A stretch of DNA of 46,272 bases, taken from NCBI RefSeq assembly GCF_001043115.1, contig NZ_LFME01000036.1:1-46272 (forward strand), in the 5' to 3' direction. Positions 33,197 to 41,236 of the stretch are shown here, piece by piece. A program made the position numbers and the translations under genes. A model generated the notes under the pieces. The model saw only the letters and a program-made list of their open reading frames with translations, was not told where the DNA came from and did no database searches. Source of the stretch: Xanthomonas sp. NCPPB 1128 (lineage in GTDB: Bacteria > Pseudomonadota > Gammaproteobacteria > Xanthomonadales > Xanthomonadaceae). Position 1 is the first letter of the stretch; the number at the start of each line of letters is the position of its first letter.

Positions 33197-34240
33197 ATGA
33201 AGATTCGTGACTTTCTTTACGTTGATACAGACAAAGCCATTTCTGTATATAGCCAGCTAACTGGTGGAGTCGTAGATGTCCGAGAGCACACTAGCAGCAG
33301 GACCAGCAATTTTGACAACAAGCGTCATTACGATTTCAGGATTTTCAAGCACGACGCAGGCGGGTCGTCTACACGCGGAGACTCACAAAAAGCTATAGTA
33401 AAACCGCATCATGCTCTTCTAGCAGAGCTTGAGGACGAGCTAAGAGAAGCGGGCCATCTTCTTGATCTAACAGAGCACAAAACCACCAAGAATTTATCAG
33501 ATCCCGAGTTCAGGACTCACCTCAAGAATTCTTTTTGCATAAAGGCAACAGGACGCGCAGTCATTGAGGACTACAAGCGCATAAAGAAAATCTCTGAAAC
33601 CTTCCCTCAAATCACGGCATTCATAAATCGCTGCATAGTAGAAAACTCCGAAATAAACCACATAAAGCAGCAAATCATCGAGTCAGAAAAAAGCATCGCG
33701 TTGATTTCAGACAGAAATCTACGCGCAGCAAAAAATGCAGAAATTAGGAACCTTAAAGAGTCATTCAAGAACGCGCTGATAGCAAATCAAGTCGGGAAGG
33801 TTGATCAATGGCTTCTAGATGGAGTGAGCACCTGGATTGAAACATATCTTCCAGAAATAATTAACATTAGAATATATCCATCCCTCAATAATACAGCCGA
33901 ACATGTATTCGGAAGCCTCAAACGACATTGCGTCGAGGTTGGAGATCTTGATTACTTCCACTATGCGTACGGTTCACTGCCAACAGAGCAACTGACGATA
34001 ATGGGCATTGTAACATCTGTCCCTGACCCCAACGGGGAAACTTTTGACCCATTAGCCGAGTTTGACAAGATTGAACAAAAAGAGTCAGAGGTCTTTGAGG
34101 CCGGATTTAGGAGGTTATTCAGAGGCTTTGATGGACTGGAGGCCATGATCCGCACAGCCCATTACCCTAGAATCCTGGTCTACCCTATTGTTGTCTACCG
34201 CGAAGTTTCACCTAATAATCAGTTAAAGGAAAAGGGATAG
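33197..34240 (+). CDS. DUF6414-like protein of unknown function
   Basis: 347 residues, soluble, no signal peptide or membrane helix. The opening MKIRDFLYVDTDKAISVYSQL matches the start I associate with DUF6414-type proteins (a beta strand then an acidic 'Y(V/L)D' and 'SQL.GG'). A central stretch (about 130-200) is rich in charged helices and may form a coiled coil; the C-terminal third holds GIVTSVPDPNGETFDP and a final strand VYPIVVYREV. No catalytic motif is evident. AGGTGAG precedes the ATG. Very AT-rich codons (ATA, AAA, TTA) contrast with the rest of the window and point to horizontal acquisition, together with the SLATT-like gene upstream. Confidence 0.6.
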   Translation: MKIRDFLYVDTDKAISVYSQLTGGVVDVREHTSSRTSNFDNKRHYDFRIFKHDAGGSSTRGDSQKAIVKPHHALLAELEDELREAGHLLDLTEHKTTKNLSDPEFRTHLKNSFCIKATGRAVIEDYKRIKKISETFPQITAFINRCIVENSEINHIKQQIIESEKSIALISDRNLRAAKNAEIRNLKESFKNALIANQVGKVDQWLLDGVSTWIETYLPEIINIRIYPSLNNTAEHVFGSLKRHCVEVGDLDYFHYAYGSLPTEQLTIMGIVTSVPDPNGETFDPLAEFDKIEQKESEVFEAGFRRLFRGFDGLEAMIRTAHYPRILVYPIVVYREVSPNNQLKEKG

Positions 34241-34298
34241 GCAATTAGTGTACGACAGTTCCACGCAGCAGCCTAAAAGCTATGACACCGAAACATAG

Positions 34299-34661
34299 CA
34301 ACGTGTCCTTTGTAGCGCACCTGATTCTCAGCAGACCAAAGAGTTCGTCCAAGGCTTCTGGGCCGCGATCGGGTTTCTGGCGTTAGCGTTCTTCAACTTC
34401 AACAAGAATGCGCCCCTGAAACGTCGGATCCTCATTGTTGGCAGCATCGCGACGAACGTGATGCTACTGGTCTTCTTCTGGGTGATTGGTGCCCCGCCCC
34501 TGTTTCTCGTCGCTGCCGTCGGCGTCATGTGCTACGGACTATGGCAGACCATTCACTTGATGCGCTTCTGCCACGTCTGCAATGCGCTCAACGCGCCACA
34601 AGACCATCGACAAGCCCGAACGGAATGCAGGAATTGCGAAGCTGCACTGGCGGAACCTTGA
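34299..34661 (+). pseudogene. Two-TM zinc-ribbon protein with damaged 5' end
   Basis: The frame is open from a stop at 34296 to the TGA at 34659-34661. It encodes TKEFVQGFWAAIGFLALAFFNF, a second hydrophobic helix (GSIATNVMLLVFFWVIG, then more), and a C-terminal CHVCNAL...ECRNCEAAL, a two-CxxC zinc ribbon. No ATG, GTG or TTG occurs before 34455 although the coding resemblance begins upstream. An ATG at 34282 in the next frame begins MTPKHSNVSFVA and would join it through a one-base shift near 34318. I therefore read it as a frameshifted gene; a shorter product from the GTG/ATG at 34455-34460 remains possible. Confidence 0.5.
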
Positions 34662-34940
34662 TGAGGTAAGGCGCCAATTCAATGACGACCCTGAAAGCCG
34701 TCATCTGCTTCGCTCTATCGCCCTGATGGGCCTCTGGCAGGCGCACAAAATCCAAAGCAACTCCTCCAAGAAGGCGAGCGTGGAGATTTTCCCGGCTTTC
34801 CTCAGCAAGGTTTCTTACTTAAAACGCCCAGCCCTCAGCTTGAGCACTAGCGCAGAAAATACGGCGCTTTTCATACTCTCTGAATTGCTGTGTTTCCGCT
34901 TGGATTTCTCACCGGTGCGGCAGGCGCGATGTGATATATG

Positions 34941-34971
34941 AAAAACGGCCACCACCTGTTCAGTGGCAGCC
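34941..34971 (-). terminator. Intrinsic terminator of the minus-strand pair
   Basis: On the minus strand a nine-pair stem (GGCTGCCAC with GTGGTGGCC, two G-T wobbles) and a TGAACAG loop is followed by G and TTTTT. It lies 31 bases beyond the stop of the Gly-rich protein gene. Confidence 0.65.
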
Positions 34972-35001
34972 GCCGAGTCGAAAACGCCCCAGGTAAATCA
35001 A

Positions 35002-35457
35002 CTAATTATTCTTAATGGGAATAGAAGGTCCGACAGTCACGCTACCGCCTCCTCCTACGCTGCCACCGCCTCCGGCGCCACTACCACCCCCGCCTCCAGC
35101 GCCACCGCCCTCACCACCACCGGGACTATCTTTTAAACTGCCAGGAATGGGCTGTACACAAGGAGTACCATTTTGGCAAACAATGGTCGCCTTTTCACGA
35201 GAACCGTCACTCCAAATTACCGTAACAACGGAGCCATTAGGCAGCGACGTAATGCCTTTGGTCACACGGTACATGCCGACCAACGCCAGCATGCCAGCTT
35301 GACGCACTTCCGGAATATCACTTTCACCGACATTTTGGGCGGCTCCCACAGAGTTGTAAGGAGCATTCCTTGAATCGATTGTCACAACTGCAGCAATCGC
35401 CACGAAACTCAGCAACAATAGAAGTGCAAGAATCCAACGAGATTTCGAAGTAAGCAC
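35002..35457 (-). CDS. Signal-anchored protein with Gly-rich tail
   Basis: 151 residues. A basic start followed by WILALLLLLSFVAIAAVVTI gives a signal anchor or signal peptide. The middle (about 60-105) has SLPNGSVVTVIWSDGSREKATIVCQNGTPCVQPIPGS, with two cysteines that could pair. The last 45 residues are almost only Gly and Ser, ending TVGPSIPIKNN. The GTG start has AAGGAG six bases upstream. It starts 19 bases after the stop of the 290-residue gene, so both are one operon. I recognise no function; similar signal-anchored small proteins with this 'NGSVVTVxWxDGSxE' core occur in Xanthomonadaceae, often beside type IV pilus or secretion genes. Confidence 0.6.
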   Translation of the reverse strand: MLTSKSRWILALLLLLSFVAIAAVVTIDSRNAPYNSVGAAQNVGESDIPEVRQAGMLALVGMYRVTKGITSLPNGSVVTVIWSDGSREKATIVCQNGTPCVQPIPGSLKDSPGGGEGGGAGGGGGSGAGGGGSVGGGGSVTVGPSIPIKNN

Positions 35458-35476
35458 ACCAAGCTCCTTGTGGTTT

Positions 35477-36349
35477 CTATTTACGCCCGATCATGGAATT
35501 TATATACTCTATTTTTTTATTCAACCTCTCACCTTCTCCTTTTGGCAACAAGTTGTTCCGAACCAATTGCTCGTAATTCGAGGCGCAGGCACCATTCAAG
35601 CAGTACCCATCGACCACTGCAGATCCAGCACCGCAATCCGCACCCATCTGACACGCAACGACCCCCCAGGCATACGCGGAGGCTTCATCGCCGGCAACGG
35701 CTTCGAACGGGCCAAAATTTGCTTCAGGCGACTGAGTCGCCAGTAAATCCGTAAGTTCAAATATCGCCTCGGGATCTTTCTTATCAACAGCCGCTTTCAC
35801 CAAATCGGAAACGCTCTCCTTTGCCTCATCTGGATATCTCACTTGAAGCCTGATTTTTGCAGCCAGATTTCCTGAAGCGGCAGATGCTGCCAGCCATTCC
35901 TTTTGCGCATCAAGTGGGATCGGAGAACCGCCTTCTACCAAGGCACAGTCATCTGCAATGCGTTTGGCGGTTGCTTTCATGGCCGCCGCTGCCTCACCCG
36001 CTTGAGCAGCCATTGCATCAATACTGGATAGATATTTCTCGCGCGAGATGCTGACCGGGAAACAGCGATCATACATTCGCGACAGTTCCAACTGAGCCGC
36101 AGGATCTCCCCGCAATGCTTTATTTTTCACACCCTCGAATCTGAGTAGATATTCCGCCGACCGTGATCTAGCAGCGCTAGATTCAGCACCACCACTTCTT
36201 GCCCCTCCCTTTAATTCAACACCAGATGAAGCTAACTCCTTTTTCTCAGTCAGATCAATAAATCCCCTGCCTTTCTGGAAGGAACCAGACAACACCAGCC
36301 CCGCCATCAGGGCAGCAACGACCACAATTATAAAATAATACTTTTTCAC
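35477..36349 (-). CDS. Membrane-anchored Sel1-like hypothetical protein
   Basis: 290 residues. VKKYYFIIVVVAALMAGLVLSGS is an N-terminal anchor or signal sequence; the rest is periplasmic and helix-rich with alternating Ala-rich segments (GDPAAQLELSRMYDRC, ASGNLAAKIRLQVRYPDEA, DKKDPEAIFELTDLLATQ) resembling loose Sel1/TPR-type repeats. Seven cysteines are dispersed, including a CQMGADCG and CLNGAC pair near the C-terminus. The GTG at 36349 is chosen because GGGGAT precedes it and the hydrophobic segment follows directly; the frame continues upstream to 36412 without a better signal. Lower GC than the flanks. No known function. Confidence 0.6.
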   Translation of the reverse strand: MKKYYFIIVVVAALMAGLVLSGSFQKGRGFIDLTEKKELASSGVELKGGARSGGAESSAARSRSAEYLLRFEGVKNKALRGDPAAQLELSRMYDRCFPVSISREKYLSSIDAMAAQAGEAAAAMKATAKRIADDCALVEGGSPIPLDAQKEWLAASAASGNLAAKIRLQVRYPDEAKESVSDLVKAAVDKKDPEAIFELTDLLATQSPEANFGPFEAVAGDEASAYAWGVVACQMGADCGAGSAVVDGYCLNGACASNYEQLVRNNLLPKGEGERLNKKIEYINSMIGRK

Positions 36350-37163
36350 GTTATCCCCAGATGTAGAACAACATGACGAGAGCGGCTTAAATAAAAAAGC
36401 CAAAAATAGCACATCTTATAAAGCCCGCCACCTCACGCGAAACACTACAAATACATCGCGCGAATCACAGAATCACCAGCGCAGGACACTAGGCCACAGA
36501 CTGGATCAATGTCAATGGAAATTTTACAAGTCAGGAAGTAAATGCTCGATGGCCTGCTTTCCAGCTTGAGGAAGAAAGTCCCTGCGACGCCTACGCCTTA
36601 CGTTTTCAAGTCATTTTGGTGACAGCAGATGCTGCTCTGGGAGAAATTTCCAACGACGCCTTAAAACGCCATTGATAGAACGAAATCCCACGGAAACTCA
36701 CGCGACACAGCCGCTTTGCATCCCAACCGCAGCGATGCAGCGCATTCATCGCGGGCGGCCAGAATGAGGCCGAGCTTGGTGGCTTGGTCGAAGGCGCGTT
36801 GCCCTACGCCGCCCATCAGGGACAGACGCGTATTTCTGCTGCGAGCGGCCCCACCAGGCACCTCGAGATGCACGTTTGTGCCCGCGGTTGAAGGCGAGGT
36901 ATATGGCTATCTAGGCGCGCTGGTCGCAGGTAGCTTTCCGAACCTCTCCACCTAGGAGCGTTGACACCACTCCATTCAATGCGCCATCGCGCAGGGGGGC
37001 GTACCACGCACCGCTGTCTCAGACTGTCGCGTGACGACTGGCGGCAGCGGTACGGAAACTCAGACCACAGGCCAAGTCACCCTAGTCAGCAACCAAGGTG
37101 CGCTATCAGACAGCAACCAGGTCCGTGCGACAGCGCTGACTGCTGTCTTCTGTGGCCGCGATT
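36350..37163. other. Right border of the low-GC segment, possible decayed coding
   Basis: 814 bases. The first 250 bases are AT-rich and featureless. A minus-strand frame at 36661-36873 (70 codons, MHLEVPGGAARSRNTRLSL onward) is possible but unsupported. From 36967 to about 37160 a plus frame without a start encodes QCAIAQGGVPRTAVSDC and TETQTTGQVTLVSNQGALSD, which looks like the remnant of a real protein. GC rises toward the oxidoreductase gene. Confidence 0.35.
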
Positions 37164-38171
37164 TCAGATCGACAAGCACAGCTTCCCGAAATGCTTCCCC
37201 GCCGCCTGATGCGCAAACGCATCGGCGATGTTTTCCAGTGGGAAGGCCTGGTCGACCACCGGCTTGATGCCGGTTGCGTCAAGGGCGCGGACCATGTCGC
37301 GCTGGTGGCTGCGGCTGCCGACGATCAGCCCTTGCAGGGTTTGGTGGCGTTGCATCAGCGCCACCGTCGGCACCTGGCCGGCAATGCCGGTCAGCACGCC
37401 GATCAAGGCGATGTGGCCGCCGATGCGGCAGGCCTGGATGGATTGCCCCAGGGTGTCGGGGCCGCCCACTTCGATCACGACGTCGACGCCGCGGCCGTTG
37501 GTGTAGTCGAGCACCTTGGCTGCCCAGTCGGTGTGGCGGCGGTAGTTGATGGTGAAATCGGCGCCCAACGCCTGCGCACGCGCGAGCTTCTCGTCGGAGG
37601 ACGAGGTGGCGATCACGCTGGCGCCCATGTGCTTGGCGAACTGCAGGGCGAAGATCGACACGCCGCCGGTGCCGAGCACCAGCACGGTGTCGCCGGCCTT
37701 TAGCCGCGCGTCCACCACCAGCGCCCGCCATGCGGTGAGCCCAGCCGTCGTCAGCGTCGCCGCTTCAGCGTGGCTGTAGCCGCGCGGTGCATGCGTGAAC
37801 CAATGCGCGGGGCGCACCACGGTCTCGCGTGCGTAGCCGTCGACGCCGTCGCCGGGGACGGTGGCGAAATCGGCGATGGTCGGGCCGCCATCCAGCCAGG
37901 TCGGGAAGAAGGTGGAGACGACCGCATCGCCCACGGCGAACTCGTCCACGCCCTCGCCCACCGCCTCCACCACGCCGGCGCCGTCGGACATCGGGATGCG
38001 GCCGTCGGCGCTGGGCATGCGGCCGGTCACCACACCCAGGTCGTGGAAGTTGAGAGAGCTGGCATGCACGCGCACGCGGAGCTCGCCGGCGCCCGGCTGG
38101 CCGGGATCGGGCAGATCGACGAGGCGCAGGTTCTCGAGGCCAGCGGGCTGGCGCAAGGTGATGGCTTTCAT
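37164..38171 (-). CDS. Zinc-type (MDR) NAD(P)-dependent oxidoreductase
   Basis: 335-residue medium-chain dehydrogenase/reductase. GroES-like N-domain with VRVHASSLNFHDLGVVTGRMP and DGAGVVEAVGEGV, then a Rossmann domain with VLVLGTGGVSIFALQFAKHMGASVIATSSS. The catalytic-zinc Cys-His-Glu set of true alcohol dehydrogenases is absent from the N-domain (NFHDL in place of C-G-T-D), so it is closer to zinc-independent quinone-oxidoreductase-type members. The ATG at 38171 starts MKAITLRQPAGL. It is divergent from an HxlR-type regulator, a common arrangement in which the regulator senses quinones or electrophiles and controls the reductase. Substrate unknown. Confidence 0.88.
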   Translation of the reverse strand: MKAITLRQPAGLENLRLVDLPDPGQPGAGELRVRVHASSLNFHDLGVVTGRMPSADGRIPMSDGAGVVEAVGEGVDEFAVGDAVVSTFFPTWLDGGPTIADFATVPGDGVDGYARETVVRPAHWFTHAPRGYSHAEAATLTTAGLTAWRALVVDARLKAGDTVLVLGTGGVSIFALQFAKHMGASVIATSSSDEKLARAQALGADFTINYRRHTDWAAKVLDYTNGRGVDVVIEVGGPDTLGQSIQACRIGGHIALIGVLTGIAGQVPTVALMQRHQTLQGLIVGSRSHQRDMVRALDATGIKPVVDQAFPLENIADAFAHQAAGKHFGKLCLSI

Positions 38172-38278
38172 GGGCACGACATCCTTGGGGGAAAGGTGGC
38201 GGAGGGGCAGCGCTACATCGATTGCAGCGCGACCGTGTTGCAGGCATTGTCGGGATGCACTTCCTGCATCGCAAGAAC

Positions 38279-38315
38279 GTACAATTTTCGCAGGTACTAT
38301 CAATTTTGTAGGTAC
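38279..38315. promoter_or_regulatory. Candidate HxlR operator, direct repeats
   Basis: CAATTTTCGCAGGTAC (38282-38297) and CAATTTTGTAGGTAC (38301-38315) are near-identical direct repeats 19 bases apart; GTAC recurs at 38279, 38294 and 38312. The block lies just upstream of the HxlR start and between the divergent genes, as HxlR-family sites usually do. Confidence 0.6.
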
Positions 38316-38322
38316 AAAGACC

Positions 38323-38709
38323 ATGCGTCTGAAACGTCAGGATGGCAAGAGTGGCTGCGCGGTCGAAGTCACGCTTTCGGTGATCGGCGGGGTGTGGAAG
38401 CCGGTGATCCTGTTCCACCTGCTCTCCGGCAAGAAGCGCTTCATGGAACTGACGCGCCTGGTTCCCAATGCCACGCAGCGCATGCTGACGTTGCAGTTGC
38501 GGGAGCTCGAGGAGGACGGCGTGATCGTGCGGCACGTCTATCCGCAGGTGCCGCCCAAGGTCGAATATGCGCTGACGCCGCTTGGCCACTCCCTCGCGCC
38601 GGTGCTGATCAGCCTGCGCGAATGGGGCGAGTCGTATCGCACCAAGGAGATGTCGCGCGCGGCGCACGATGCCCCCGATTTCGTGCGTGGCGAAACAATG
38701 GCGACCTGA
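38323..38709 (+). CDS. HxlR-family winged-helix transcriptional regulator
   Basis: 128 residues. CAVEVTLSVIGGVWKPVILFHLLSGKKRFMELTRLVPNATQRMLTLQLRELEEDGVI is the HxlR winged helix-turn-helix, with the conserved early cysteine (Cys12) used by some members for redox sensing, followed by the wing VPPKVEYALTPLG and a dimerisation helix. The ATG at 38323 gives the family's usual length; the upstream extension of the frame is an antisense shadow. It probably represses itself and the divergent oxidoreductase through the repeats at 38279-38315. Confidence 0.92.
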   Translation: MRLKRQDGKSGCAVEVTLSVIGGVWKPVILFHLLSGKKRFMELTRLVPNATQRMLTLQLRELEEDGVIVRHVYPQVPPKVEYALTPLGHSLAPVLISLREWGESYRTKEMSRAAHDAPDFVRGETMAT

Positions 38710-38931
38710 TGGTCGCGCAAGCGCTCCCCCAAGGAAGGGTCGAGCACTCGTGTTTAAGCCTTTTGCATCTCGTGACCGAAAGGCACTGAAGTCGGCCACT
38801 CCATACGCGCCTTGCACCCTGCGGCTATCCAGACACTACCTGCGCGGGTCAGGACAGCATTGCGATCCCAGCAATCGCGTGCGGCGGACGATCGGCAGGC
38901 GCAAGCACGCGGCACTCCGTGCTCACGCACC

Positions 38932-39789
38932 TCATTCGGTGCGACGATCCGTCCAAGAGGGGCAGGCAGCACGCGCCAGCGTGCCCTCGCCTGGCGACGC
39001 CGACATCGCCGTAGCGCCCTGCAGATTGGCCTTGGCATACAGCGCGCCGAGGTCATGGACGCGCAACAGGTGGCGGCGACGGCTGACCAGGCCACTGCGC
39101 ACCCAGCGCTGCAGTTGCACATTGAGTTTGGAGCGGCTGGCGTTGAGCATCGCCGCCAGGATGCTCTGGTTCGGCGGGAGCGCGACCGTATCGCCGCCGC
39201 CCGCGTGCGGCGCCTGCAGTTCGAGTTGGTGCAGCACGTAGCGCGCCAGGCGCACCTCTAATCGATGCAGGCAGATGCTTTCCAGGCTGTCCAGGGTCTG
39301 TCGCAGGCGCAGACGCAACAGCGCATCGATGCGCTGCTGGAACAGCGGCACCGCCATCAGGGCAGCGAAATGGCGGCGCGTGAGTTTCAGCACGCAACTT
39401 GGGCCGAAGGCGATGGCGGTGAAGCTGCGCCCATGCTGCTCCAGCAAGGCCTGTTCGTCGACCAGCCCGCCCGGCTCGATGGTGCCGACGATCAACTCCT
39501 GCCCATCGGGACCGTACAGCACCTTGTACAGGCGCCCCTGCACCACCACCCCGACGAAGCTGCTGGGATCGTGCTTGAAGAACAGCACGCCTCCGGCGTC
39601 CAAGGCGCATTCGCTGGCGTGCGCGAGCAGGTAATCGAGCGCCGATGCCGGCATGTCCTGGAACACGGCCGAGCGCTCCAGCAACGGGCGATGGCTGGCG
39701 CCGGCCGCGCACGCGAGCGGGGCGTCGCTGGCGTCGGCCGACGGGATGCGGTCGGCGCGCTCCAAATCGGCGATTGCTGGAAGGTCCAT
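38932..39789 (-). CDS. Crp/Fnr-type regulator next to the reb genes
   Basis: 285 residues. About 45 residues of leader precede a cyclic-nucleotide-binding-like beta barrel (LLERSAVFQDMPASALDYLLAHA, FKHDPSSFVGVVVQGRLYKVLYGPDGQELIVGTIEPGGLVDEQALL), a long dimer helix and a C-terminal helix-turn-helix (LPPNQSILAAMLNASRSKLNVQLQRWVRSGLV). The GEx..RxA signature of cAMP binding is not intact and there are no clustered cysteines for an Fe-S centre, so the ligand is unknown. The ATG has GGGGAAC upstream. It lies downstream of, and in the same direction as, the two rebB genes, separated by a palindromic hairpin; Crp-type regulators have been noted near reb genes in other bacteria. Confidence 0.85.
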   Translation of the reverse strand: MDLPAIADLERADRIPSADASDAPLACAAGASHRPLLERSAVFQDMPASALDYLLAHASECALDAGGVLFFKHDPSSFVGVVVQGRLYKVLYGPDGQELIVGTIEPGGLVDEQALLEQHGRSFTAIAFGPSCVLKLTRRHFAALMAVPLFQQRIDALLRLRLRQTLDSLESICLHRLEVRLARYVLHQLELQAPHAGGGDTVALPPNQSILAAMLNASRSKLNVQLQRWVRSGLVSRRRHLLRVHDLGALYAKANLQGATAMSASPGEGTLARAACPSWTDRRTE

Positions 39790-39921
39790 AGTTCCCCTTC
39801 CCTGGACGCAGGGGCGTGGCGCCAGGGCCTCGAACGCACCCTGTCGCGGCAGGCAGCCAAGGCGCGTGCCGTTCGAGTGCAGTGGGTCATCAAAGGGCGG
39901 CAATGGCCGCGTGGTGATGGC

Positions 39922-39953
39922 ATCGCTCCGGCCCGTGTCGGGACCGGAGCGAT
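39922..39953 (-). terminator. Large palindrome at the end of the rebB pair
   Basis: ATCGCTCCGG (39922-39931) pairs perfectly with CCGGAGCGAT (39944-39953), with an inner CCC/GGG. It lies 50 bases past the rebB stop. There is no T-run, so termination may be partial. Confidence 0.5.
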
Positions 39954-40004
39954 GCGTCCAACCGGACGGCGCCACGCAGCCGTGTGCCGTCGTGCCCGGC
40001 GGGA

Positions 40005-40346
40005 TCAGCCCTTGCTGTAGGGCGAACCCTGGAACGCCTGCAGCACGGTCAGCAGGCTGGTCAGGTTGTCCGACACGCCGGTCTGGGCGATCTTCTCCGA
40101 CGCGCCCGCGGCCGCGGTGGTATCCAGGCTGTACACCTGCATGACGCCCTGGTTGTTGGCCGCCTGCGCCAGCGTGTTCTGCTGCTGCTGCGCGGCGACC
40201 GCGTTCTCGTACAGGATGCCGCTGGAGTGCGCCAGGCTCTGGTAGATCGAGCCCATCGCGAAGGCCGGCGCTTCGCCGATGACCTTGACGTTGGACTGGG
40301 TGACGGCGTCGGTGATCTGGTTGTTGACTGCGGTGGGATAGGCCAT
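40005..40346 (-). CDS. rebB: RebB-family R-body structural protein
   Basis: 113 residues of the RebB family, whose members polymerise into R-bodies: insoluble coiled protein ribbons that can unroll into long tubes. NNQITDAVTQSNVKVIGEAPAFAMGSIYQ is the family signature, followed by HSSGILYENAVAAQQQQNTLAQAA and a Ser/Ala-rich tail. It is about 80% identical by eye to the upstream copy at 40416-40742, differing mainly after residue 60 and at the C-terminus (SPYSKG). GAGG precedes the ATG. It is the last structural gene of the operon; a stable hairpin lies between the copies. The strong similarity suggests a fairly recent duplication. Confidence 0.92.
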   Translation of the reverse strand: MAYPTAVNNQITDAVTQSNVKVIGEAPAFAMGSIYQSLAHSSGILYENAVAAQQQQNTLAQAANNQGVMQVYSLDTTAAAGASEKIAQTGVSDNLTSLLTVLQAFQGSPYSKG

Positions 40347-40378
40347 GGAACGGTCCTCGTTAGGAAGAAAATTGCATG

Positions 40379-40406
40379 GCTAGCGCCGCCTCGCGGCGGC
40401 GTTAGC
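40379..40406 (-). other. Stable hairpin between the two rebB copies
   Basis: Twelve-pair stem GCTAGCGCCGCC / GGCGGCGTTAGC (one wobble) with a TCGC loop, within the 69-base spacer. It could reduce read-through or stabilise the upstream mRNA, setting the ratio of the two RebB proteins. Confidence 0.6.
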
Positions 40407-40415
40407 GCGCGTGGC

Positions 40416-40742
40416 TTACGGCTGCTTGAACGCGTTGAGCACGGCCAGCAGGCTGGTGAGGTTGTCGGACACGCCGGTCTGCGCGACCTTCTCGGTGGCG
40501 CCGGCGGCGGCGGTGGAGTCGAGGCTGTAGATCTGCATGACGCCCTGGTTGGCCGCGGCCTGCGCCAGGGTGTTCTGCTGCTGCTGCGCGGAGACGGCGT
40601 TCTCGAACAGGATGCCGGTCGAGTGCGCCATGCTCTGGTAGATCGACGCCATCGCGAAGGCCGGCGCCTCGCCGATGACCTTCACGTTGGACTGGGTGAC
40701 CGCATCGGTGATCTGGTCGTTGACCGCGGTGGGAAATGCCAT
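40416..40742 (-). CDS. rebB: RebB-family R-body structural protein
   Basis: 108 residues of the RebB family. Signature NDQITDAVTQSNVKVIGEAPAFAMASIYQSMAHSTGILFENAVSAQQQQ, then GVMQIYSLDSTAAAGATEKVAQTGVSDNLTSLL. This is the first gene of a two-gene unit; GGAG lies 8 bases before the ATG and a bipartite promoter-like motif (40787-40818) lies 45-76 bases upstream. R-body assembly in Caedibacter needs several small Reb proteins of this family, so paired near-identical subunits fit a polymer-forming role. Confidence 0.93.
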   Translation of the reverse strand: MAFPTAVNDQITDAVTQSNVKVIGEAPAFAMASIYQSMAHSTGILFENAVSAQQQQNTLAQAAANQGVMQIYSLDSTAAAGATEKVAQTGVSDNLTSLLAVLNAFKQP

Positions 40743-41236
40743 GTGTTCGCTCCTGGTTGGGGTACGGCCCACGCCGTACGATCTCTGAAAACGGGACAGT
40801 GCAGAACCTGTGAAACCGTGTGCGGCGTTTGTCTCGCCAGCCTCGCCGCGAGGTGCGCGCGACGAAGCGATATCGACCTCGCTGCGCCGCGACGTCAGCC
40901 GATGCGTGTTGCAACCACGACGGCGCAAGCCGCCTCGCGGCCCCCGTTGCCATGCAGTGCGCTCCGCCAGCACGGCACGCGAACACGGGCGATCGCTTGC
41001 GACTTGGCACCGGGATGGATCGGTGATGGCGCGCAGCCACTTTCGCTGGATGGACATGGCGCAAGGACTGGGCGCACACCGCAAGGCACACCCAACGCAT
41101 GCGAAGCGCGCCACGCACGCGAGCGGACGCGGCGACTGCGATGCCATGCCACGCACAAGCGCGTGCACCAACCACGCACACACGGCTGCACGCCTCCGCG
41201 TGGACACGCGAAGGCGCGGCCGTGCAGCGGAACGGC
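40743..41236. other. Long upstream region of the rebB pair
   Basis: 494 bases without a supported gene. Near the rebB end it has the palindrome GGTACGGCCCACGCCGTACG (40761-40780) and the promoter-like motif. The rest is a GC-rich tract full of GCGTG/CACGC words, with no protein resemblance on either strand. Confidence 0.55.
40787..40818 (-). promoter_or_regulatory. Reb promoter-like motif, copy 1
   Basis: On the minus strand CGGTTTCACA, 15 bases, CGTTTTC. The same two blocks with the same spacing occur before the other rebB unit (43117-43148). The layout (a -35-like block, 15-16 bases, CGT in the -10) is that of an ECF sigma factor promoter. Confidence 0.65.

Noticed and set aside
34582-34941. 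119-codon frame overlapping the zinc-ribbon gene end
   Set aside because: It overlaps a frame with clear CxxC motifs, has no ribosome-binding site at its ATG, and the product shows no recognisable pattern.
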